DNA from: Caryophanales bacterium UBA1744
GTDB lineage: Bacteria > Bacillota_I > Bacilli_A > RFN20 > CAG-826
NCBI GenBank assembly: GCA_002314915.1
Contig: DCHU01000062.1
Span: 1 to 25,785, forward strand
Direction: 5' to 3'
Length of the DNA: 25,785 nucleotides
Position 1 is the first letter of the stretch; every line of letters begins with the position of its first letter. Position numbers and translations under genes: made by a program. The notes beneath the pieces are model-generated. The model worked only from the letters and a program-made list of their open reading frames with translations, did no database searches and was not told the DNA's origin. Below are positions 13,283 to 20,049 of this stretch, one piece after another.

Positions 13283-14694
13283 TATTTCTTCCTTTCTGCG
13301 ATGAAGTTAGACATTCCGTACTTCTTCTCACCGCTGTCCCAGGTGAATACGTCACCGGTGAATTTAATCTTGTATGCGACGGTTCTTGATTGGCTGTATA
13401 AGCATGCGAGGAACATCTTGACGAGGTCGTCGAAGCCTTTGATGTTCATATCCTTAGCCTCCATCTTGTCTCGTGTGCCGAGCTGGTTAAGGATGTATGC
13501 GCTGATAGAGCGATGTGAGTAGGATGCTTCGTTCTTGAGTCTTGATCTAGCTTCCTTAAGCACTTCTTCATCAACGACGATGTTCGAGGCATCATCAACG
13601 ATGGATGAAGGCTTTCTTGATCTCGCTCTCTGGTTATATAAGGAGTTCTCTGTGAGTCTTCCTAACTCGAAGATGTCGAATGCGCCATAACCATCGATTG
13701 CATCACCGTTGCTATTAGCGATGTTTCTGAGGGTTGAGACGATTGTGCCTTCGATATCGACTTCTTCATTAAGCAAGAAGCGGATTCTTGAGTTAGCAGC
13801 TTCTGCATAAGACGTATTTCTCTTATAGAGAAGTTCGATATTGTCTTCGATGTATTTGAACTGCTCATCGATGTAGAGGAGTCTTGAGATGAAGAACTCT
13901 TTTGCCTCAGCGAGGTTGGATGGAGATTTGATGCCATCTCTCTTCTTCTCGATGTAGTCATCAATCATCTTGTTGAGATTGTCCTCTAACATGAGGTTAT
14001 CAATCTTGTTGATGATGTAGTTCTGATACTTAGCAGGGTTATCCTTGATACGGAGGTTGTTGAACGCTTTCAAAATGACCTTATCCTGATATTCGATAAG
14101 GAACTGGTCGAGAATCTCTTTTGGTGAGAGGTTAGGGTTGTTCACTAACTTCTGGAGATATTTCTTAATAGAAACGTTCAATCCTCTCAATCTTGCAGTG
14201 AGGTCACGGGAATGGGAGTACATGGACTCAACCATTTCAAGAGCGTGATCAAACTTGAAGTTATATAAGGAGTTGTAAATGTTGTACACATAGCTCGTGT
14301 ATTCGCTTGGAGAGGAATCCTCGTCCACAACATCTTGCATCGCCTTTAATAAAGCGATTGCAGCGGCGTCCATCTGGTACGTGACCTTTAAGGTACGTGT
14401 GTCGTTCTCATCTACGAGCCAACCGCAGTTGACGAAATAACGAAGTTTGTTAGAAGCGATTCTTCTATAATCTTTTCCTTCGTCGACGTCAGTCTCATCA
14501 TCATAGAAGTCGATTGGGCAGTTGGAGATGTAATCAACGATCCATTCGAGAACATTGTCTCGTGGCCACTGACCGAGTTCTCCACCCATTTGCTCATTGA
14601 TGATGGCGAGAAGCCTGTAGTTTAGAACTTTGTTTTTATTCGACAAGGGATGGAAAAACTTGTCGGATACTAATTCAAAAAAGTTACCAATCAT
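13282..14694 (-). CDS. jetA: JetA-like (MukF/MksF-like kleisin) subunit
   Basis: This 470-residue, mostly helical protein opens with MIGNFFELVSDKFFHPLS, the start pattern of JetA-family (DUF5716-like) Wadjet proteins. An N-terminal winged-helix region (RIASNKLRYFVNCGWL) is followed by helical bundles (about 150-330) and a C-terminal part that should bind the ATPase. It is the first gene of the operon. No ribosome site is present; a perfect TATAAT ends 7 bases before the ATG, so translation probably starts at the 5' end of the transcript. JetA bridges the JetC heads and shapes the DNA-bound complex. The family call is good; the Wadjet subtype is not certain. Confidence 0.82.
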   Translation of the reverse strand: MIGNFFELVSDKFFHPLSNKNKVLNYRLLAIINEQMGGELGQWPRDNVLEWIVDYISNCPIDFYDDETDVDEGKDYRRIASNKLRYFVNCGWLVDENDTRTLKVTYQMDAAAIALLKAMQDVVDEDSSPSEYTSYVYNIYNSLYNFKFDHALEMVESMYSHSRDLTARLRGLNVSIKKYLQKLVNNPNLSPKEILDQFLIEYQDKVILKAFNNLRIKDNPAKYQNYIINKIDNLMLEDNLNKMIDDYIEKKRDGIKSPSNLAEAKEFFISRLLYIDEQFKYIEDNIELLYKRNTSYAEAANSRIRFLLNEEVDIEGTIVSTLRNIANSNGDAIDGYGAFDIFELGRLTENSLYNQRARSRKPSSIVDDASNIVVDEEVLKEARSRLKNEASYSHRSISAYILNQLGTRDKMEAKDMNIKGFDDLVKMFLACLYSQSRTVAYKIKFTGDVFTWDSGEKKYGMSNFIAERKK

Positions 14695-14701
14695 GATTCA
14701 A

Positions 14702-14707
14702 ATTATA
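14702..14707 (-). promoter_or_regulatory. -10 box of the jetABC operon, leaderless
   Basis: TATAAT (complement of 14702-14707) lies 7 bases before the jetA ATG. No clear -35 is seen in the A/T-rich stretch upstream, and no ribosome site lies between -10 and ATG. Confidence 0.6.
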
Positions 14708-14772
14708 GATTATTATATAAATAATAAAAGTGAATAGTTTTTGCCTAAAATTCTAGGTAAAAATATTGTGCG

Positions 14773-14823
14773 ATGATATCTAATATCATTCTTTACGGTA
14801 GATAAAAACTTTCTTTTAAAGAA
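14773..14823. promoter_or_regulatory. Two palindromes in the jetA/polymerase divergent region
   Basis: A perfect 17-bp palindrome with arms ATGATAT and ATATCAT lies at 14773-14789. A second with arms TTCTTT and AAAGAA lies at 14811-14823. Both sit between the two divergent -10 boxes (14702-14707 and 14859-14864), so either could hold a regulator acting on both operons. Neither resembles the Bacillota LexA box (CGAAC-N4-GTTCG). Confidence 0.45.
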
Positions 14824-14858
14824 CCCTTAATCATCTTTTGAAATGGTGTTTTTCAGCC

Positions 14859-14864
14859 TATAAT
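14859..14864 (+). promoter_or_regulatory. -10 box of the Y-polymerase operon, leaderless
   Basis: A perfect TATAAT lies 6 bases before the ATG at 14871. TTTTGA stands 17 bases upstream as a poor -35. No ribosome site is present. This position also shows that an upstream in-frame ATG at 14838 cannot be the start. Confidence 0.6.
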
Positions 14865-14870
14865 TTGCCT

Positions 14871-16364
14871 ATGGGTAACAAGTGGTATGCAGCGATAGAT
14901 TTAAAGTCTTTCTATGCCTCAGTGGAGTGTTTCCAAAGAGGTCTAGACCCTTTAACCACGAACTTGGTTGTCGCTGATGAAGAACGCACCGATAAGACTA
15001 TTTGTTTAGCGGTATCCCCTACTCTAAAACAATACGGTTTACCCGGTAGATGTCGACTCTTTGAGGCAAAACAAAGAATCAAAGAGGTCAATCAGGAAAG
15101 ACTTCTTAGAGCACCAGGCCACAAATTCATCGGTAAGTCATCAAACGACATCGAATTAAAGAATAACCCAAACCTTGAGTTAGATTTCGTAATCGCCGTT
15201 CCTCAGATGGCCAAATACATCGAAGTCAGTTCCAAGATATATTCTGTTTATCTTCAATATGTATCGCCAGAAGACATTCACGTTTACTCAATCGATGAGG
15301 TTTTTATCGATTTGACTCCATATCTGAATACGTACAAGTTAACTCCTCATGAATTGACAATGAAAATGATACGTTCAGTTCTTAAGGAAACAGGCATCAC
15401 CGCAACAGGCGGAATCGGTACGAATATGTATCTCGCAAAAGTCGCAATGGATATCGTCGCTAAGCACATTCCTGCAGATAAAGATGGTGTAAGAATCGCT
15501 GAACTTGATGAGATGAAATACCGTCGTTTATTATGGGACCATAAACCTCTCACATCTTTTTGGAGAATCGGAAGAGGACTCGAAAAGAGACTCAATGACA
15601 ATGGCATGTACACGATGGGTGATGTTGCAAGACGCTCTATCGAAAACGAAGATTCGCTGTATAAGGTATTCGGAATTAACGCTGAACTGATAATCGATCA
15701 CGCATGGGGATGGGAACCTGTTTCCATTAAAGATATCAAGGGTTACAGATCATTAAATAACTCAGTTGGAGAAGGCCAAGTTCTATCATGTCCTTACCAG
15801 TATGAAAAAGCCAGGTTAGTCTTAAGGGAAATGGTTGATGGACTCGTATTGAAATTAGTAGATAATCAGTTGGTTTATAACCAAATGGTTATATATGTTT
15901 CCTACGATAAAGAGTCATTAACAAAAGATACTGGTTATAATGGCCCGTTAGAATACGATAGATATGGGAAGGTTGTTCCAAAGTCTGCAAGAGGCAATAT
16001 CAAGTTTGATCACCACACCTCTTCAACCAAAATAACGATCGATGCAGTACTCAAAGAATTCGATTCGATCGTCGATAAAAAACTATTGGTTAGGAGAATT
16101 AATATTGCCGCATTAAATGTCATTACGGAAGATAAGGTCCAGGATGAGAATTTTGAGCAACTAGACTTATTTGGTAACTTTGATGAAATCCAGGAAAAGA
16201 ATGAGTCGTTGGATGAAGAATTAAAAGAAGAAAAAGATTTGCAGCAAGCACTTATTGCTATTCAGAAAAGATATGGAAAGAATGCCGTTCTTAAAGGTTC
16301 TGATCTAAGCGAAGGCGCAACCAAGATAGAACGCAATAATCAGATTGGAGGACATCGTAAATGA
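14871..16364 (+). CDS. Y-family translesion DNA polymerase (UmuC/UvrX-like)
   Basis: This 497-residue protein shows the Y-family active site: IDLKSFYASVE at 9-19 (metal-binding Asp10) and YSIDEVFIDLT at 139-149 (Asp142, Glu143). A thumb and little-finger region follows. A likely beta-clamp-binding motif QLDLF is at 430-434. Such enzymes copy past damaged bases with low fidelity and are often induced by DNA damage. The partner YolD-like gene overlaps by 4 bases (ATGA), the usual UvrX/YqjW-YolD arrangement in Bacillota. The start is set at 14871 by the -10 box at 14859-14864. It is divergent from jetA. Base use and length look normal for the family. Confidence 0.92.
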   Translation: MGNKWYAAIDLKSFYASVECFQRGLDPLTTNLVVADEERTDKTICLAVSPTLKQYGLPGRCRLFEAKQRIKEVNQERLLRAPGHKFIGKSSNDIELKNNPNLELDFVIAVPQMAKYIEVSSKIYSVYLQYVSPEDIHVYSIDEVFIDLTPYLNTYKLTPHELTMKMIRSVLKETGITATGGIGTNMYLAKVAMDIVAKHIPADKDGVRIAELDEMKYRRLLWDHKPLTSFWRIGRGLEKRLNDNGMYTMGDVARRSIENEDSLYKVFGINAELIIDHAWGWEPVSIKDIKGYRSLNNSVGEGQVLSCPYQYEKARLVLREMVDGLVLKLVDNQLVYNQMVIYVSYDKESLTKDTGYNGPLEYDRYGKVVPKSARGNIKFDHHTSSTKITIDAVLKEFDSIVDKKLLVRRINIAALNVITEDKVQDENFEQLDLFGNFDEIQEKNESLDEELKEEKDLQQALIAIQKRYGKNAVLKGSDLSEGATKIERNNQIGGHRK

Positions 16365-16783
16365 CACATCAATACGACGATATCATTGACAAAGTTCACC
16401 ATCAGTCAAAATCAAGGAAACACATGTCCCTAAATGACAGGGCGGCACAGTTCCTTCCTTTCGCTGCGCTCACCGGATATGACGCAGCAATAATTGAGAC
16501 TGCCAGAATCACATCCGAGAAGAAAACGCTTGGTCCAGAAGATAAACAGGTTCTGAACAAAAGACTGGGAGCGATCAAAGCAACCATCAAAGACAAACCG
16601 ACATTCTTAATAACTTATTTCGAAAAGGATGAGAAAAAGGATGGAGGAACCTATAAGACAATAGAAACAGCAATCCAATCCGTCGATGAGGTTAATAAGC
16701 TTCTCATACTTCCAAATAGAGATACGATCAGCATCAATGACCTCTATAGAATCGAGGGAGAGTTGTTCGATAACGAAATATAG
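16361..16783 (+). CDS. YolD-like protein
   Basis: This 140-residue protein has the YolD signature near its start: MSLNDRAAQFLPFAALTGYD. YolD-like proteins are small and regularly encoded next to Y-family polymerases; a role helping or regulating translesion synthesis, by analogy with UmuD, has been suggested but is unproven. It starts in the 4-base overlap with the polymerase stop, so translation is coupled. A terminator follows at once. Confidence 0.88.
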   Translation: MTHQYDDIIDKVHHQSKSRKHMSLNDRAAQFLPFAALTGYDAAIIETARITSEKKTLGPEDKQVLNKRLGAIKATIKDKPTFLITYFEKDEKKDGGTYKTIETAIQSVDEVNKLLILPNRDTISINDLYRIEGELFDNEI

Positions 16784-16816
16784 AAAACGCACCACTACTC
16801 GTGATGCGCTTTTTGT
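16784..16816. terminator. Bidirectional terminator between convergent genes
   Basis: GCACCAC and GTGATGC pair (one mismatch) around TACTC, with AAAAC before and GCTTTTTG after. It serves both the YolD-like gene and the converging 76-residue gene, overlapping the end of the latter. Confidence 0.7.
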
Positions 16817-17025
16817 TTGAGGTATATGATTGATTCCTCTACCCCTCTTTGGAGATAAGGACACTGTCCAGCCACTTGGATGTCGTAATAAGTCTTTCCG
16901 TCTTTCTGATAGATTTTGTAAACAAAGCCAAATACACGATCATCTCGATAAGGAAAACCAACCATATCCCCTATTTCAAATTTGGTTATAAGTTGTTCTT
17001 TCTTTTTTCTCTTCCAGAAACACAT
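16795..17025 (-). CDS. Small SH3-like protein of unknown function
   Basis: This 76-residue protein begins with a basic patch (WKRKKKEQ) followed by FEIGDMVGFPYRDD, YKIYQKDGKTYYDIQV, and CPYLQRGVEESII. The pattern of a GD-x-V strand and repeated beta segments suggests an SH3/KOW-like barrel. I do not recognise a named family. TATAAT ends 8 bases before the ATG and there is no ribosome site, so the message may be leaderless. It stands alone and converges on the YolD-like gene. Confidence 0.6.
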   Translation of the reverse strand: MCFWKRKKKEQLITKFEIGDMVGFPYRDDRVFGFVYKIYQKDGKTYYDIQVAGQCPYLQRGVEESIIYLKQKAHHE

Positions 17026-17033
17026 ATGCCCAT

Positions 17034-17039
17034 ATTATA
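17034..17039 (-). promoter_or_regulatory. -10 box of the 76-residue gene
   Basis: TATAAT (complement of 17034-17039) ends 8 bases before the ATG at 17025. TTGTAA stands 15 bases upstream as a possible -35. Confidence 0.5.
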
Positions 17040-17074
17040 TATGAGGTTTGTCCCTTACAAGAAAACGAATAATG

Positions 17075-17102
17075 TTTACTTTTATATTTCTTGTACTAGA
17101 AT
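17075..17102 (+). promoter_or_regulatory. Promoter of the lipoprotein pair
   Basis: TTTACT at 17075-17080, a 16-base spacer and TAGAAT at 17097-17102 make a moderate promoter. The ribosome site GGAGG follows near 17115, 8 bases before the ATG, in contrast to the leaderless genes nearby. Confidence 0.5.
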
Positions 17103-17127
17103 GGTCAAGAATTTGGAGGTCTGATTT

Positions 17128-19095
17128 ATGGTTAAATCAAAGTACCTAATTATATTATCCGCAGCCTTAGTGTTAGCTGCATGTGGAACAAAGAACGACG
17201 CATCGTCTTCTTCAACAAATAACAAGACAAGCGAGACTAGCGAGCCTTCCGTTCTCTCAATCGAAAGCAAAGGCGATTCATCAGAGGCTAGTGTTGAGTC
17301 TTCTAGCGAGGCGCCACTTGACGGCATCTCTTTCAATGAGTTTGCCAAGATCATAACAAACGCCGCATACACGGAAGCGAAGTCATCATCTGGCGGAACG
17401 TTTAAATCCATAGATGTTGCCGGTTCAATCACTGACACCGTTGAATACGATTTAACCGTCTTCAATGATTTGTCTTCATACGCGACAGGAACTGTCGTTG
17501 AAAAAGGTTCATCAACAGGAAATACCATTACCGATAGCTTTATCGATAGACGCGCAATCAAAGTGACAAAAGTTGAGGATGCGGGAGTCGTGTACGATGA
17601 TGAGATGCTCTACACCGTCAAAGATTACAAGAACGACACATTCGTTAAGACAAAATTCCAGGATTCATCATCCAGAATCTTTGTCACAAACAATGCGGGA
17701 GATGACGTTGACGAATCTTTATATTTAAATGTCACTGAAGCGAAATGGTCTTTAACCTTAAAGGCAACGGATGAAATCATCAATTTCTTTGACGCCAACT
17801 TCTATTCCAACATTTATGTTGAACAGCTAGGAGTCAATCGTGTTCACGAGGAATTCGAGAATGACTTATACACCTATACAGTTTCAGCTGAATACCAGCT
17901 TGATGGTGACTTGAATGACACAAGAACATACAAATATAGTCTCGAAGTCGTCATGAATAGCAAAAAGGATAGAGTCTTGAGCTATAAGTCCTTCATTTCT
18001 GACGATGACGTGTCAAAGATGAATCCATCGGACAGATATCTTTCCACCACATTAACAGAAGTTACTGTTAAATACGAAACAAGAGAAGATGCTGCTCCAA
18101 CAGATGTTCCAGATGTCTTCGACTACTATCTCCACAAGATTGACAAAGTCAAAGTTGTCGACTACAAAGGGGATGAATTCGAAGATTTGAACATGATCTC
18201 TCCTTCGAACAACTTCCTCTTCATTGAGCCAGTTGAATACTCACCTGCAACCGCGATGGGAGTTACCAAATACACAATTACTCCACTTGATTCGACAAAC
18301 AAATCAGCAGTCAAAGTCGGTGGAGCCACCTCAAGCAACCCTTACTTTGAAATTGTAGGTGGAGGTGAAACAACATTAACATATGCATATTTCGGAATGG
18401 ATGAATCTACCGGTGTTTTTAAGAATATTCTCGGTACAGTCGACGTTAGAATCTCCGATACATTAAAGCCAACACGTGTCTACATCGGAACCGCGTGGTC
18501 AAATGGAGAACCTGTCTCATTGTCTGAATTCCAGGTTGGAAAAGAGTATACGATGGACATTAATGTTTACTCACAGTCAGTAATGGCTAATGTCAATCAG
18601 TCTGTCACAATCAACTGCAGCGATTCTGAAGGTTTGTCATACTCCTTGAGCGAGAGCAACAAACTGACTATAAATCCTCAGAAAGCAGGCACATACACAA
18701 TCATTGTTACCTCAGTTGAGGAGCCAACAGTTTATGAGACAATCACAATCACAGTTGCTGACAATACCGCAGTAGACTTGGCGAGCGTATTAATCAACAA
18801 CACTTGGGAACTTAAATACATCCATTTCGAAACCCTCCAGCACACAAATACTGTCACATTTGCAAAAGATGGAACTGGAACCATGAAACAGGTCATCGCT
18901 TCAAGCGGCGCTATCTATACCGATACATTCACTTGGAAACTTGATGGTGTCGACTTCACAGCGTCCGATTGGAAAGATTATCCAAGTGGCGCAGACTATG
19001 GGTGGTTCACAAAAGGTGTCATCGGAACAGAATTAGACACAATTGTGGTTACTGGCAAAAATGGCGGTACATACACTTATGCGATTAAACTTTAA
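17128..19095 (+). CDS. Large lipoprotein with Ig-like domain, unknown function
   Basis: This 655-residue protein has a type II signal peptide with lipobox LAAC (Cys19), then a Ser/Thr-rich linker of about 35 residues, typical for surface-exposed lipoproteins. Residues about 50-330 form a region rich in beta-strands and charged turns. Residues about 440-545 resemble a bacterial Ig-like fold (NVYSQSVMANVNQSVTINC, then AGTYTIIVTSVEEPTVYETI). The last 100 residues (NNTWELKYIHF... to GGTYTYAIKL) look like a small lipocalin-like beta domain. The start is fixed by a GGAGG site. It overlaps the next lipoprotein gene by 17 bases, so the two are one operon. No catalytic motif is seen; a structural or ligand-binding role is inferred. 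Confidence 0.78.
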   Translation: MVKSKYLIILSAALVLAACGTKNDASSSSTNNKTSETSEPSVLSIESKGDSSEASVESSSEAPLDGISFNEFAKIITNAAYTEAKSSSGGTFKSIDVAGSITDTVEYDLTVFNDLSSYATGTVVEKGSSTGNTITDSFIDRRAIKVTKVEDAGVVYDDEMLYTVKDYKNDTFVKTKFQDSSSRIFVTNNAGDDVDESLYLNVTEAKWSLTLKATDEIINFFDANFYSNIYVEQLGVNRVHEEFENDLYTYTVSAEYQLDGDLNDTRTYKYSLEVVMNSKKDRVLSYKSFISDDDVSKMNPSDRYLSTTLTEVTVKYETREDAAPTDVPDVFDYYLHKIDKVKVVDYKGDEFEDLNMISPSNNFLFIEPVEYSPATAMGVTKYTITPLDSTNKSAVKVGGATSSNPYFEIVGGGETTLTYAYFGMDESTGVFKNILGTVDVRISDTLKPTRVYIGTAWSNGEPVSLSEFQVGKEYTMDINVYSQSVMANVNQSVTINCSDSEGLSYSLSESNKLTINPQKAGTYTIIVTSVEEPTVYETITITVADNTAVDLASVLINNTWELKYIHFETLQHTNTVTFAKDGTGTMKQVIASSGAIYTDTFTWKLDGVDFTASDWKDYPSGADYGWFTKGVIGTELDTIVVTGKNGGTYTYAIKL

Positions 19096-19906
19096 ACTTA
19101 TCTTACTATCCTCCGCTGCACTACTCTTCGGCTGTGCCGGAACAAATAAAACATCAAGCGAGTCAATCGCTCCAATTGAGACCGGCATTGAGGAAATCGA
19201 CGTATTCATCGCGTCGCTTCAAAAACTCACAGATCATCCAAATGTTGCAAATGTATCGGTTTCGACTGAATACAATTACCTAACGGATGGAAGCGACTAT
19301 TTCACCATGAATGCCTCCGACACGTTTACAATCGAGCGTTTCTTATTAAATAAGAAGGATGGTATCACTGTCAGAGAAGGCATCTATGAAGTTGAAGGTA
19401 ATGAATCAAGCTATGTCACTCAGACGTACCACGATGGCGAGAAGTTCTATCTCTTAACAGACTACAAGTCAGCGTCAGATGTAGACTCAAAGGAATCAAT
19501 CCCTTATAAAGAGGACACAATTGAGGACAACCTATCAATCAACTTCTCCTACAAAGAGATTTCAAACCTTGTTTATCTAGCAAGTTTCAAAGATGAAGAT
19601 TCAATCCTTGGGGATTATGAACTCCCAGAATCCATCAATGAAAACGGGGATACATCATATAAGTACTCCCTAACCGCATATCAGGATGGGTACCTTCAGC
19701 AGAAGATATCTCACGAAGTTACATTCACAGTCGAGAACGGAGTGATCGTAAGTTCAAAGCACATTGTTGAAAGCGACTTATTCGGTGGAACTAGACAAAA
19801 GGTCAATTACTCAGTCAGCACAACCGAGGCAACATACACCCAAGGCGAATACCAAGAGTTCGATGGCGACTTATTCGACCCAGATAATTTCGTAGAAGCA
19901 GAATAA
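19079..19906 (+). CDS. Lipoprotein of unknown function
   Basis: The ATG at 19079 is chosen because it opens a proper type II signal peptide (MRLNFK, hydrophobic core, lipobox LFGC with Cys19). An upstream ATG at 19043 would put 12 unsuitable residues in front. The 275-residue protein is mostly beta-strand and polar, with repeated DG/EY turns, and does not match a family I know. It overlaps the preceding lipoprotein gene by 17 bases and ends at a terminator, so the two proteins are likely made together and may act on the same surface. Confidence 0.7.
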   Translation: MRLNFKLILLSSAALLFGCAGTNKTSSESIAPIETGIEEIDVFIASLQKLTDHPNVANVSVSTEYNYLTDGSDYFTMNASDTFTIERFLLNKKDGITVREGIYEVEGNESSYVTQTYHDGEKFYLLTDYKSASDVDSKESIPYKEDTIEDNLSINFSYKEISNLVYLASFKDEDSILGDYELPESINENGDTSYKYSLTAYQDGYLQQKISHEVTFTVENGVIVSSKHIVESDLFGGTRQKVNYSVSTTEATYTQGEYQEFDGDLFDPDNFVEAE

Positions 19907-19913
19907 CTCGAAA

Positions 19914-19938
19914 GACGGTCCTAATTGGGCCGTTTTTT
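19914..19938 (+). terminator. Terminator of the lipoprotein operon
   Basis: ACGGTCC and GGGCCGT form a stem (one T-G wobble) with a TAATT loop, followed by six Ts. Confidence 0.88.
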
Positions 19939-20011
19939 ATACGTTTACTAGTAAAAGAGGCTGTTTTAGCCAATTCGTACCGCTTGATGAGTATTTGCTA
20001 ACCAATCAAAA

Positions 20012-20038
20012 GAAAAAGCCCTAGCCGAAGCTAGAGCT
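20012..20038 (-). terminator. Terminator of the surface-protein operon
   Basis: AGCCCTAGC at 20017-20025 pairs with GCTAGAGCT at 20030-20038 (one wobble). Read on the minus strand the loop is TTCG, a very stable tetraloop, followed by TTTTTCTTTT. It lies 12 bases beyond the stop codon of the large protein. Confidence 0.88.
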
Positions 20039-20049
20039 AAATCTTTGGT

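Noticed and set aside
10060..14597. Plus-strand and other-frame open frames inside jetABC
   Set aside because: They are shadows of strongly supported minus-strand genes, with no ribosome sites and biased low-complexity translations.
14838..14870. Upstream ATG of the Y-polymerase gene
   Set aside because: It precedes the -10 box, and Y-family proteins normally begin close to the IDLKSFYASVE motif, as the ATG at 14871 does.
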